From Lucinisca nassula (Eukaryota; Mollusca; Bivalvia; Lucinida; Lucinidae): 64,000 nucleotides of DNA. The stretch's first letter is position 1, and each line of letters opens with the position of its first letter. Below the pieces are notes generated by a model. It was not told where the DNA came from. It searched no databases and worked only from the letters and a program-made list of their open reading frames with translations. The position numbers and the translations under genes were made by a program. The stretch is taken from the NCBI GenBank assembly GCA_963580285.1, contig OY757021.1, positions 96,462,149 to 96,526,148 on the forward strand, in the 5' to 3' direction. Positions 45,201 through 53,440 of this stretch are shown here, piece by piece.

Positions 45201-48189
45201 TTGGGATGAAAAGGTGCAACCTGATTTGATTCTGTAAGAATTAAGTGGTGCTATGACCGCCTCGTCTAAATGATAGTTGCTTATTATTCCACCGTATTTA
45301 TTACAGGTTAGTTTGTCGAAGCAGAACCCCAAAGCAGCGTCATTTACATTTATGTCAGAGATCCATGCAACTGAGTGGGGGCGAGAAACTAATGACAGCA
45401 AGTCACTGATTCCACAGTTTACCCAGCACAGTAAACCTTTGAAAGATAGAATGAAGGTTGTCCATCTTCCAAAGTTTGTTGAGACTGGTGGTATTACTAC
45501 GCATGGGATTGTACCAAAGCCGAGTTACCACAGGTAGATTGAAAAAAAATGTGATCCAGCTCGATGGGAAAATGAACTTAGCTAATGCGATCAGCGAAGA
45601 CTCCTCTGATCACATAGGCCGTATTATAGGCTCAATTGTTCTGTTATGCTTTGAAATACATATTACATGTGCATATGTTAGTTAGAAACGCCACAATATT
45701 GCGGTTCTAATGAGCACCCAAATCCTGATTGCTGAAGGACGAAAAATTAACCGATCCGAGAGAAAAAGGACCCTTAGATGGAAATGCACAGCCAGCTGGT
45801 AAGGTCAGACGCATGACACCTTGTGTGAAGCTGTCATAATGGTAGTTCTGATGAGACTGCGCTTATGCACATACTCGCCTGAGCCACTGCTTGTCACTCA
45901 TACATGTAAGATATGTTACATAGAGGATCTTACATGAGTGTTCATGTATTATTGAATTTATTAAACGAGTTGAGGAAAAGGGATAAAATGCGAGGCTTTG
46001 CCGAGCATTTTATCCCTTTTCCTCGACGAGTTTAATAAATTCAATAATACATGAGCACGAATGCAAGATTCTATTTATCATATGACATTTAAAACGTATT
46101 TTATTCACGATTGTTACAAAAATGTCAATATTCCGCCTTTAATAAACGCGACGTCGTTAAGGACGTCGTACAACGTATCTAGCTAATTTGCATATTTAAT
46201 CCACTAGTGGATTATCGAAAATATTACATGGCGTTATTACACTCTCAGACGCGACGTCATATGATAAATAACGTTTGAACTGGCTCAGACAAAAATAATT
46301 TCGAGCTGCATCACACAGAACGTTATCATGACAACATTCTCTGTCAAGCATTCCCAGAAATGGTCTCGAATTTACCTAGGTAGTTTAGTTATAATGGGGC
46401 GGTATGGGGTCCTACTAAACACTGCTGGGGCTGACAAGGACAGACAGGGACTGCACAAGGACAGCATACAGACATTCAAAATAGGTTTTATATCATGCAA
46501 GAATCAATATTTGTGTCGTTTTTGACATTAAAGTTACTTCTATAGGGTAAGTTTGTCTCGAGGATATTTAGCGGTTCAAACTTAAAAGACAGTAAAAGTA
46601 CAGGCATGCATGTGTAGAATTGTTCTATTTGGAAATAGAAGTAAGCATACCGTAAATATGTTACCCTCGAAAAATGACAGAAAATTTGTTTATTTTTATT
46701 ATTATTATTTATTTATTTTATTTTTTTTTATTTGGAATGTTTCGCCACTAAGATGCCCTATGACCGCATCAAAGATTTGAGATTCCTCAAATATGCAACA
46801 AACATGTTGGGTTACTCTTTTTTAGCTCAACTGAGCCGAAGGCTCTGGGGAGCTATTATGATTAACCACCCGGTCCGTCGTCGTCCAACCGTACGTCCGT
46901 TCACAATGTCCGTCCGTTCATAATTTCTTCCTAAACCACTGAACAGTTTCCGGCCAAACTTTGCAGAAATTATCTTAGGGTAGTCTTTTCTCAGAGTTGT
47001 TAAAAGAATTCAATTCCATGCAGAATTCTGGTTGCCGTGGCAACGAAAATGAAATATCAGAAAAAATCTTCTTGGCTGAAACCAGAGGGCCCAGGTCTTT
47101 GATACATGCATTTGGTATGAAGCTTCCTCTGGTGGAGCTCTACCAAGATTGTTCATATTATTGCCCTGGGGTCAAATAAAGGAAAGAATACGTATACCTT
47201 GGAGAAATTCTCAAGAACGATTAGTCTTTTGTGGCATTTTCCTAAAGTATTTAATGAGGCAAGAATTTGCTCCCTACGTCAAGTATTCTTAAAGGGAAGA
47301 AATTGCTCCATCTGGACAATAAGTCCGTAGAATGAACATCTCCCTAGACCCCATGTTATATTCAGAAAATTTGGGTTAACAGGGTATTCATTTTTTCTTA
47401 TTTCTGTTCAAAAACACAGGTTGTTGGTACTCCTAATATAGTCCCCTCCAGGAGGCTATTAGTTTCATTGGGCGGCAGGGTTTGAGATGTCATTTCATCT
47501 CAATATCGGGTAAAGTCCCACAAAATTGGAAGCAACATCTCCGAAATGTCCTAAATAGTGTTGAGGGCGATGCTAAACCTCAAACAAAAAAAAAACAGGG
47601 AGGCTATTCCAAAGAGCACCCACGATCTATGTTGGATTCCTCTTAGATTGTGGGTACTCCTTAGAACCTCCTCAATCAGGCTGTTGTATAGATCACCCAC
47701 AATTTATGTTTGAGAGTAAAAAAATAACAGATTGTTGGGGCTCTTTAGAACTGCCTCAATGACGTAGTTCTAAAGAGCACCCATAATCCATGTTTGCGCT
47801 AGAAATTCGGAAAGTCTTAAATGTTTTCCTAGGAAATACATGTGTGGTAACTAAATAAACTAGATATATGAACCGGCCCCGATAGCTCAGTTGGTAGAGT
47901 GTCCGCTCCGGGGAACGGGAGGTCTCGGGTTCGATCCCGGGCCGCGACATACCAAAGTCGTTGAAAATGGTACTAGCTGCTCCTCGCTTGGCACTCAGAT
48001 TTACGGGGTAGAGTTAGGACTGGTCGATCCAGTGTCAGGATAATGTGACTGGGTGTGGTATCATGTAATGTGTCTGGGACATGATACTTCAGTGAGGCAG
48101 CACTATAAACGTGATCATTGAGCTCCCTGTCGCAACCAGACACCGTCGTGATATGACTGAAAAATTGTTGAAAGCGACGTTAAACCCGA

Positions 48190-48262
<73 letters not shown>

Positions 48263-48610
48263 ATATATGAAAGACGTCATTTGATGCGGTTCTAAAGAAC
48301 ATTCACAATCTATGTTAGACTCCTGTTTGATTGTGGGTACTCCTTAGAACCGGCTCTTTGAGAGTGTTCTAAAGAGCACCCCAATCTTGCCGTTTGGTTG
48401 CTCCTTAGAACCCCTCATTGAGGCGTAGAACCCCTCATTGAGGCGGTTCTAAAGAGCAACACAATCTATGTCAAAATCCTGTTAGATTGTGGGGACTCCT
48501 TAGAACCGCCTAATCGAGGCTGTTATAAAGAGCGCAAACATTTTTTATGTTTGAAAGCAAAAACAAAAGTTGGGGGTGCTCATTGAGGCAGTTCTAAAGA
48601 GCACCCATAT

Positions 48611-48675
<65 letters not shown>

Positions 48676-50437
48676 TCGGGTTTAACGTCGCTTTCAACAA
48701 TTTTTCAGTCATATCACGACGGTGTCTGGTTGCGACAGGGAGCTCAATGCTCACTTTTATAGTGCTGCCTCACTGAGGTATCATGTCCCAGACACATTAC
48801 ATGATACCACACCCAGTCACATTATCCTGACACTGGATCGACCAGTCCTAGCTCTACCCCGTAAATCTTAGTGCCAAGCAAGGAGGAGCTAGTACCATTT
48901 TTAACGACTTTGTATGTCGCGACCCGGGATTGAACCCGAGACCTCCCATATTATATGTTTGCTCAAAAACATAGATTGTGGGTACTCGTTAGAACCGCCT
49001 TACTTTCATCATTCCTAAAACTACATTCCCTGTCTTTTGAGAAAATGTTTTTCTTTTTTTTTCTCTCATAAGATTTTTGAAAAAAAAAAAGTTAGATCAT
49101 TTTTAAATACAAACTACCTGCCCTTCTTCAGAAATTGCCTTGAAATTGTGACACTTGGTCTCAATAACTTGAAAAAAAAAAATGCATTTGTTTCTTTTTA
49201 TATAAATGCACAGTTTCTCATATATCCTATAACGTAAATTTTTCTAATGATATAAAATTCTTTTTCCTACTAGCAATAAAGTTAGGTAATTTTTTAAAAA
49301 AAGTCTAAAGACCTACCAAAAATTGCTATTTTTTACCCCCCCCCCCCTCCCCCCCCCCCCCCCCCCCCCCCCCAACACACACACACGGTTTAAATAGCTA
49401 TTGAAGGATTGATTGTTTTGAATATTAATAAAAACAACAATAATAATAACAATAATGCAAACAGATTCAGATGAAAAATGGCTTATAATGAACCTTTTCA
49501 TCTGGGTCTTCACTGTTTACCATCCTGTATGTGCTTTTGGTAAACCCCCTAGAAGTGTCAGATTAAAAAATGAGACAGAGTTTATTGCACAAACTCAGAG
49601 ATGATGGGTTTATCAGGAAATGTCGATATATGTCGTCAGCTGGCTCTTCAAAAGTTTTAAAGAAAGTTCAAAGGCAAAAAGTATAAAATGTATATGCAAT
49701 TTGTTTTCTCGGTATAGAGCAACTTGTCTTTGACTAGCCTTTTATGGGTGGGTGGGGGTGGGGGTGGGGGGCGTGGAGGATTGTTTGTCAACCAATGTTT
49801 ACACTGCTACTGCACTATCACTGATCAATGAAGTTCTACCGCAGGCAAATTAGGCAGTTCTAACGTGTACCCACAATCTATGTCTTGGAGCAGATATAAG
49901 AAAGATACTGAATATCCCCCACACCACCTTAAACCTCAGTTGCGTGTATATGAAGTGGGGTTTAGGGGGTATTCATGACTTGTTCATGTGATGGTTAGAC
50001 ACAAACCAGCTTGCTGCCTCAGCTATACAGACCAGCAAGACATGTAACTTCAGACTAGTTATGTACTAAAAAAACAACAAACAAGAATTTGCTGATCAGA
50101 CTGTGTGAGTGCGCAGGCTGATCTGTACCATTGTTGTTTGCAAAAATCACAAACAGGTTTTCTAATGACATGGCTTAGTATTCCATAGACATGCTTCTTA
50201 TCGCGAAAAGCAGTATTTCTCTTTGAGTAGAAAGTTCTGTTGTATTTCTATTTCAGGATAGGAGTTCTGCCCCAACAAGCAATGCTGAAACATTATCGAG
50301 CCTGTAGGAAAGAATGGATTAAGGAAGGGATTTGTTACAATCAGACATTATACGAGGACAGAGGAATGGCAAAATTATTTACAAACATTGATGGCAGGAT
50401 TGCGGCAGTGAAGGAAAAAATTTTAGGCATTACATGA
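35997..50437 (+). CDS. Glycosyltransferase family 92 (DUF23) protein, five coding exons
   Basis: A predicted Golgi type II membrane glycosyltransferase. The exons 35997-36122, 37668-38427, 40515-40678, 45307-45533 and 50257-50437 join in frame at GT-AG borders (phases 0, 1, 0, 2) into 485 residues. Order: basic cytoplasmic tail (1-17), signal anchor (about 18-35), lumenal stem with several N-x-S/T sites, then the GT92 domain from about residue 225. Domain markers are FCFAVCAKIAYG, EWMEYYKYMGVSNV, VFDCHDRL, the metal-binding-type ILDFDEFLVPR (about 332-342), AASFTF, HLPKFVETGGITTHG and a C-terminal HYRAC. In this family the worm GALT-1 adds galactose to core fucose of N-glycans; donor and acceptor here are unknown. 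No stop or frameshift interrupts it. The start ATG (context TTGCCATGA) begins the only exon with a membrane segment. All four introns are full of repeats. Confidence 0.85.
36182..36246. repeat. (CT)n microsatellite in GT92 intron 1
   Basis: A C run is followed by about 28 CT dinucleotides with two interruptions. Frames rich in Leu/Ser over it are artefacts. Confidence 0.9.
36734..36976. repeat. Two tandem copies of a 120-bp palindrome (GT92 intron 1)
   Basis: Each unit reads TTAATCAAGTAATTTCGTAT ... TTACAGGTCCGAGGTCTGCT ... centre GGCCGGTGGCCGAGGCC ... then back through the complement to ATACGAAATTACTTGATTAA. The two units share their boundary at about 36850 and are nearly identical. Confidence 0.8.
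37298..37494 (+). mobile_element. TTAA-flanked MITE in GT92 intron 1
   Basis: TTAACCCATTGCATG at the left and TAATTGGGTTAA at the right are inverted with exact TTAA borders. A CAGGCCCAGACC/GTGGGCCTGC hairpin lies inside. It ends about 170 bp before exon 2. Confidence 0.65.
37668..38427 (+). CDS. GT92 gene, exon 2
   Basis: The acceptor is TTGATATTACAG and the donor GTTAGT follows CCATCGAAAG; the exon ends after one base of a codon. It encodes the lumenal stem and the first half of the catalytic domain, including TPCVLPFCFAVCAKIAYG and EWMEYYKYMGVSNVVTFTYD, which is the most diagnostic GT92 block. Confidence 0.9.
38515..39265. mobile_element. Foldback element in GT92 intron 2
   Basis: Outer arms TTCTAACACTGGTC... 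and their complement ...GACCAGTGTTAGAA continue through GGTGATATATTGAGTGA, CACTAGGCGAAAAAGCGT and TTTTTCACGC, about 250 bp per arm, around a centre with ACTCGTGCTACGCGTTCGTG. The right arm has a poly-A expansion (39129-39153). A partial extra terminus follows at 39262-39295. A related centre occurs at 39600-39720 and 30650-30770. Confidence 0.75.
39297..39450 (-). mobile_element. SINE family 2 fragment (5' and middle)
   Basis: Contains ACATCTCAAGCCCTGTCGCC and TTCAGCTCTGCGTGGAAGCA in the plus-strand reading of the family; the 3' tail is missing. Confidence 0.65.
39838..40090 (+). mobile_element. SINE family 2, plus-strand copy
   Basis: Starts GCCCCCGCCAATGGAGTC, includes AGTGGAAGCAACGTCTCC, and ends GTTGACGGGGAAGTAAAACC with a CTCAAACAAA tail. 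It is diverged from the other copies. Confidence 0.7.
40259..40365 (-). mobile_element. SINE family 2 fragment
   Basis: The 3' third only, ending about 150 bp before GT92 exon 3; contains GAGACGTTGCTTCCAATTTT. Confidence 0.6.
40515..40678 (+). CDS. GT92 gene, exon 3 (catalytic motif)
   Basis: The acceptor is CTCTTTTTCAG and the donor CTG|GTAAGA. The two leading bases complete an Asp codon from exon 2. The 54 codons encode EQLTVFDCHDRLREFDFVGI and then LDFDEFLVPRHG, the DxD-like acidic motif thought to bind the metal-nucleotide sugar. The exon is hard to spot because the correct frame is only about 55 codons long. Confidence 0.88.
40767..40910 (+). mobile_element. Short MITE with CCCAGCRGGCA ends (GT92 intron 3)
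   Basis: The ends CCCAGCAGGCA and TGCCCGCTGGG are inverted, with AA on both sides as a possible 2-bp duplication. The 144-bp interior is a string of ACGTC/GACGT palindromes such as AACGTTGGTGCAACGTCACG. Similar short elements are widespread in animals. It lies 88 bp after exon 3. Confidence 0.65.
41045..43660 (+). mobile_element. Hairpin MITE split by a Helentron-like element
   Basis: The left piece (GTTCTAACGAGTACCCACAA up to GCAAACATAAGAAAC) and the right piece (AATAATGTATACATCCGTAA, TATAAAGTGGGGTATATGGG) form one MITE once 41129-43574 is removed. Confidence 0.6.
41129..43574 (+). mobile_element. Helentron/pearl-like element, family B (GT92 intron 3)
   Basis: Same order as 20529-24342 but on the plus strand: a shortened left end with CACCTGATCCACACTGTAGC, a first tandem core (TGCCAAATATGAAGGCTCTA, about eight units), a second core (GACATGACCCATATTCGAAC, about nine units), a short microsatellite and the terminal GCTCACC/GGTGAGC hairpin followed by TAAAAA. 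Left-end deletion removed most of the AAGAGGGCC palindrome. Confidence 0.75.
43828..44065 (-). mobile_element. SINE family 3 copy
   Basis: The minus-strand 3' end is CCGTTAAACTCCGATTCAAA with (CAAA)n; inside are GCCAGAAACTGACAACTGCC and AAAGAATGTTGCCGACCC in the plus-strand reading. Relatives are at 53222-53440 and 59460-59620. Confidence 0.6.
44093..44360 (-). mobile_element. MITE-A copy (GT92 intron 3)
   Basis: The ends ATCACGAAAACATGTTTAT and ATAGGCGCGTTTTCGTAAT are inverted; both internal palindromes are retained, including AGATTGTGGGTACGTACTAG. Confidence 0.75.
44685..44855. repeat. Palindromic repeat with GCGAGGCTTGCCGAGC centre
   Basis: TGATATCAAGTTTATCAGGC ... CTTCGAGAACGC ... centre ... 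GCGCTCTCGAAG ... GCCTGATACTCGTAAACTTA. It ends with the TATTCTATTTATCA tail shared by 45925-46280 and 50640-50910. Confidence 0.7.
45307..45533 (+). CDS. GT92 gene, exon 4
   Basis: The acceptor is TTTATTACAG and the donor CACAG|GTAGAT; it enters at phase 0 and leaves after two codon bases. It encodes VSLSKQNPKAASFTFMSEIH through KVVHLPKFVETGGITTHGIV, matching the C-terminal half of the GT92 domain. Confidence 0.85.
45925..46285. mobile_element. Palindromic element, GCGAGGCTTTGCCGAGC centre (GT92 intron 4)
   Basis: Arms TTATTGAATTTATTAAACGA and GGAAAAGGGATAAAATG are repeated in inverse around the centre. The flank AAGATTCTATTTATCATATG and a distal segment with CGTTATTACACT match the element at 50640. 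Boundaries are approximate. The following 46286-46820 has no recognised feature besides a T-rich tract. Confidence 0.6.
46822..47175 (-). mobile_element. Helentron-like element, truncated (GT92 intron 4)
   Basis: The minus-strand 3' end has a hairpin AGCTCC..GGCTCAGTTGAGCT, then a CGGACGTACGG-type microsatellite and a single core unit with ACCAGAGGGCCCAGG and GATACATGCATTTGGTATGA. The left end is missing. Confidence 0.55.
47455..47600 (+). mobile_element. SINE family 2 fragment
   Basis: The 3' half: TTTCATTGGGCGGCAGGGTT, GGAAGCAACATCTCCGAAAT, GATGCTAAACCTC and a (CAAA)/A tail. Confidence 0.65.
47873..48257 (+). mobile_element. tRNA-derived SINE with (CA)n tail, full length
   Basis: The head has RNA polymerase III box A (TAGCTCAGTTGGTAGAG) and box B (GGTTCGATCCC). 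The body ends GAAAGCGACGTTAAACCC and runs into a (CA)n tail of about 60 bp. A perfect 14-bp target duplication ACTAGATATATGAA flanks it (47859-47872 and 48258-48271). The acceptor stem does not pair, so it is not a functional tRNA gene. Confidence 0.92.
48616..48944 (-). mobile_element. tRNA-derived SINE, 5'-truncated
   Basis: Minus-strand copy of the SINE above with the (CA)n tail at its left. It stops just upstream of box B (the GACCTCCC end), so box A is missing. Perfect 12-bp target duplication CCCATATTATAT at 48604-48615 and 48945-48956. Confidence 0.9.
49336..49386. repeat. Poly-C tract
   Basis: About 38 C residues with two T interruptions, followed by (AC)n. The surrounding 49011-49840 has no recognised gene. 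A smaller GGGTGG tract lies at 49745-49775. Confidence 0.85.
49840..50000 (+). mobile_element. Hairpin MITE fragment (GT92 intron 4)
   Basis: GTTCTAACGTGTACCCACAA, TCTTGGAGCAGATATAAGAA and TATGAAGTGGGGTTTAGGGG are in the family order; the left arm of the hairpin is lost. Confidence 0.55.
50257..50437 (+). CDS. GT92 gene, exon 5 (C-terminus)
   Basis: The acceptor is TTTCTATTTCAG; its first base completes an Arg codon. The exon encodes IGVLPQQAMLKHYRACRKEW and ends KEKILGIT at TGA. The HYRxC signature lies near the end of GT92 proteins. A polyadenylation signal could not be identified with confidence. Confidence 0.85.
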
Positions 50438-50639
50438 GATCTGCCATGAAAACTCGTCTCATAAGTGCTCAAAAGATTTTAGCTTAATAATTTGTCTTTC
50501 AACATTAGCAAACAATATATACTAGTCAACCCTCTTTATACCGACATTTCCTGCAATAACAAACTCATTTTATGATAACATCAATTCCAGTGGAATGAGT
50601 CCTTAGCTCTTAAGGTTGGAAACACCTATATTGTATCCA

Positions 50640-50910
50640 GGCTCATAAATAGAGGATCTTGCATGAGTGGCCATTTCATATATTTATGAAACGAGCCTTT
50701 GGCGAGTTTCATAAATTTCATATGAAATGACCATGGGTGTAAGATTCTGTTTATCATATGACAACTTTAAATTGGATTTTATCGCCTTTGAATTTGACAC
50801 TTTTTCCACAAAAAATGCCCTGTTGACATGGAAGTCGTCATGACGTTACTTAATCCCACCAAAGTGTTATTACACTGTGGTCGTACCATTTTTATTACAC
50901 GATGTTATCA
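50640..50910. mobile_element. Palindromic element downstream of GT92
   Basis: AGGATCTTGCATGAGTGGCC, a palindrome around AACGAGCCTTTGGCGAGTTT, then AAGATTCTGTTTATCATATG and a distal TGTTATTACACTGTGG. Same family as 45925-46285. Confidence 0.6.
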
Positions 50911-51520
50911 GGCCCCCGCCCATGTGGGCTTGAAGAAATAGATGGGCTGCATGATGCTTCCACGCAGAGCTGAAACCGACCGCACATGAGTACTGTTTGT
51001 TTGATTTGAGGTTTAACGTCCCCGTCAACACTGTAAAGGTCATTTTGGAGACGTTGCTTCCAATTTTGTGGGACTTTTACCCGACATTGAGATGAAATGA
51101 CATCTCAAGCCCTGTCACCGAATGAAACCAATATGGTTTATTAGCATGGACAGTCCGCCTCGCACCGCGGTTCCTGGACAGGCTTAGATCCTCTAAGCGG
51201 TTTACCAGTACTAGTGTGCGGGCCGGATTCAGCTCTGCGTGGAAGCATCATGCAGCCCATATATTTCTTCAAGCCCCTATGGGCGGGGGCCGTCATGAGT
51301 ACTGTTAAACTGTTTAGAAGGTATAAGCCTGCCCAAGAAAGTGATGCGAGTGGGCCCGTCCATGCATATTAACCCTATTGGTTTCATTGGGCGGTAGGGA
51401 TTGTGATGTCATTTCATCTCTATGTCAGGTAAAAGTCCCACAAAATTGGAAGCAACGTCTCCAAAATGACCTAAATAGTATTGACGGGGACGTTAAACCT
51501 CAATCAAACAAATACAAGAC
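50909..51520 (+). mobile_element. SINE family 2 (plus strand) split by another family-2 SINE
   Basis: The 5' part (GGCCCCCGCCCATGTGGGCT to CGCACATGAGTACTG) and the 3' part (AAACTGTTTAGAAGG to GACGGGGACGTTAAACCTC with CAATCAAACAAATA tail) form one copy when 50998-51293 is removed. Confidence 0.85.
50998..51293 (-). mobile_element. SINE family 2, youngest-looking full-length copy
   Basis: A 296-bp minus-strand copy with a perfect 13-bp target duplication CATGAGTACTGTT (50985-50997 and 51294-51306). 5' end GGCCCCCGCCCATAGGGGCT, 3' end GACGTTAAACCTCAAATCAA. No tRNA-like A or B box is evident in its head. The next 51521-51970 shows nothing recognisable. Confidence 0.88.
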
Positions 51521-51973
51521 TTTATCCACTCTTATCAACGACGTCATGTGATGCTTTTGAAATGCCTCGGCATGGTGATTCTTAGACAAAGGTCTACAAT
51601 ATTAGTGTCTTGATTTCGTTAAGGGGAAAAAGCCGTTTATTGCCTACCATATTCTTTATTGGGATTCTTTATAGCGGCAAATTCTTTTTAACAGCGAAAT
51701 GTTAGGAAACAATTAATGCCCTTATAACAAGTGTCTCTGTATCCAAGACTGATGTTTGTGCCATTGAATATTTAAAGTTCTTTAGGCTTCGGACAATTGA
51801 ATTCAGAAATGTTCCAGATAAAATTCATTTTGCCAACAATTAAAATGTTCTCATTTAGAATATTCAGCTTTTCAAATTTCATCATAACAGAACATTCACG
51901 TCCCTCAGCAACCATCAAGTAATGGATGCATTTTGTTAGTCTAGCTGGCATCAATTTCAATGCATCTGTGGTT

Positions 51974-52090
51974 CTTTTCCTGAAACTCCATAACTGGTAG
52001 TTGGCAAACAGTGCAGGCCCAGATCAGATGCCGCAGAACGCGGCATCTGATCAGGGCCTACACTGTTTGCAAAAAGTTTTGCCACTTTCC
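51974..52090. repeat. MITE internal palindrome
   Basis: GGCCCAGATCAGATGCCGC and GCGGCATCTGATCAGGGCC pair around AGAAC. It is the core of the TTAA family at 54860-55078 with its ends lost. Confidence 0.65.
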
Positions 52091-52243
52091 TAAAAAATAT
52101 TGAAGGAAAAACAACCTGACATATTAAAGTAAGTCAATTATCTCAAATTTATTAATATCAGCAGTTGTCAGGACTCAAGAACGAGTTTGAAAAATCTGTG
52201 TTAAATGAGCCACCGTTGTTGGAGCCAACAAAGTTGTACTGCC

Positions 52244-52492
52244 AAGATGAAAACATGCCTATTCAAATATATTAAAAGTTTTACCGCCAATAAATGAAAA
52301 TTTTCAGTTAAAAATTTCTGATATTTTTTAAATTTCTGCTCAAAAAGATAGATTTTGGGTACTATGAGTACCCACAATCTGTATGTTTGAGCAGAAATAA
52401 TAAGAATAAGGTATACCCCTCTAAACCCCAGTTTTACTATATGAAAGTGGGGTTTAAAAAGGGGTCAAAATTATACAGCCGTGTTTTTATGA
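52244..52492 (+). mobile_element. MITE-A copy
   Basis: The ends GATGAAAACATGCCTAT and CAGCCGTGTTTTTATGAT are degraded; the CCCCAGTTTTACTATATGAA palindrome is intact and the central hairpin is shortened. Another family fragment follows at 52555-52680. Confidence 0.65.
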
Positions 52493-52832
52493 TGGATAGT
52501 ATCTTTTATGTATCCAAAGTGATCCTTGCACTGACGAAAATTTGCATATTTCTATCTAATGAGCACCCACAATCATTTTTTTGGATAAAAAAATAAGAAA
52601 AAATATACATCCATGTAAACCAAACTTTTCCCTATACAATGGGGTTTACATGGGCATTCATTGCACAGACTTGTCAGAATGATGCTCGAGAGATTTGACT
52701 ATTTTAGAGTATTTCATATATCAGCAGTGTTCTGAGCCACATACAGTACAACTTGAACATGGTTTGTTTACTATAGCCTATTTAAATTCATTCTCAAGTC
52801 AATCAGGAAGTTCTTGATAACCCCAGATGATC

Positions 52833-52878
52833 AATATTTAACCCATTGTATACTAGTGGACTCTTCCATTGCTATATG
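52833..52878 (+). mobile_element. Left piece of a TTAA MITE
   Basis: TTAACCCATTGTATACTAGT and CTTCCATTGCTATATGTTGG match the ends of 37298-37494; the rest is absent, cut by the adjacent SINE. Confidence 0.45.
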
Positions 52879-52879
52879 T

Positions 52880-53214
52880 TGGAGTGGGTGTGTGAAATCG
52901 GGTTTAAAGTAGCTTTCACCAATTTTTCAGTCATATCACAACGGTGTCTGGTTGCGACATGGAGCTCAATGCTCACTTTTATAGTGCTGCCTCACTAAAG
53001 TATCATGTCCCAGACACATTACATGATACCACACCCAGTCACATTATCCTGACACTTGGTCGACCAGTCCTAGCTCTACCCCGTATATCTGAGTGCCAAG
53101 CGAGGAGCAGCTAGTACCATTTTTAACGACTTTGGTAAGTCGCGGCCCGGCATCGAACCCGTGACCTCCCGTTCCCCGGAGCGGACACTCTACCAACTGA
53201 GCTATCGGGGCCGG
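52880..53214 (-). mobile_element. tRNA-derived SINE, near full length
   Basis: The minus-strand head CCGGCCCCGATAGCTCAGTT includes both box A and box B; the body matches 47873-48257; only a short CACACCCAC tail remains. No clear target duplication. Confidence 0.88.
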
Positions 53215-53221
53215 TTTAAAT

Positions 53222-53440
53222 GGCACAGTCAACACAACATTTGTATTTAGATCATATTGAGCAGGTCAGTTTACTTAGCACATTTTTTCAAGGTAGGCTC
53301 ATACGTAAGCTCTTAACCAGAAGTGCTTATTCTCTTGCCAGAAACTGACAATTACCCTTCCTGAATCAGAAGGAAACAACAATAGTAAGATATTATGATA
53401 AATCTTCATGAAAGAATGTCACCGACCCCGCAGATATCAT
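53222..53440 (-). mobile_element. SINE family 3 copy, joined to the tRNA SINE
   Basis: GCACAGTCAACACAACATTT, CTCATACGTAAGCTCTTAAC and TGCCAGAAACTGACAATTAC match 43828-44065. The following 53441-54597 has only hairpin fragments (53640-53750) and no gene. Confidence 0.55.

Larger units (their letters stand above)
47400..49010 (+). repeat. Array of GTGGGTACTCC hairpins interrupted by two SINEs (GT92 intron 4)
   Basis: About seven hairpins of the form TTGTGGGTACTCCTTAGAAC ... GTTCTAAAGAGCACCCACAA occur at irregular 80-150 bp spacing (47410, 47645, 47730, 48330, 48390, 48485, 48570). They are a subfamily of the MITE-A hairpin (CTCC/AGAG instead of CTCG/CGAG). SINEs at 47873 and 48616 and a SINE-2 fragment at 47455 interrupt it. 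Confidence 0.65.

Noticed and set aside
47873..47955. tRNA gene (box A and box B present)
   Set aside because: The acceptor stem does not pair and the sequence continues into a SINE body with (CA)n tail and a 14-bp target duplication; two more copies occur in the window.
48089..48280. Cys/Val-repeat protein (and its counterparts at 48545-48776)
   Set aside because: Translation of the (CA)n/(TG)n SINE tails.
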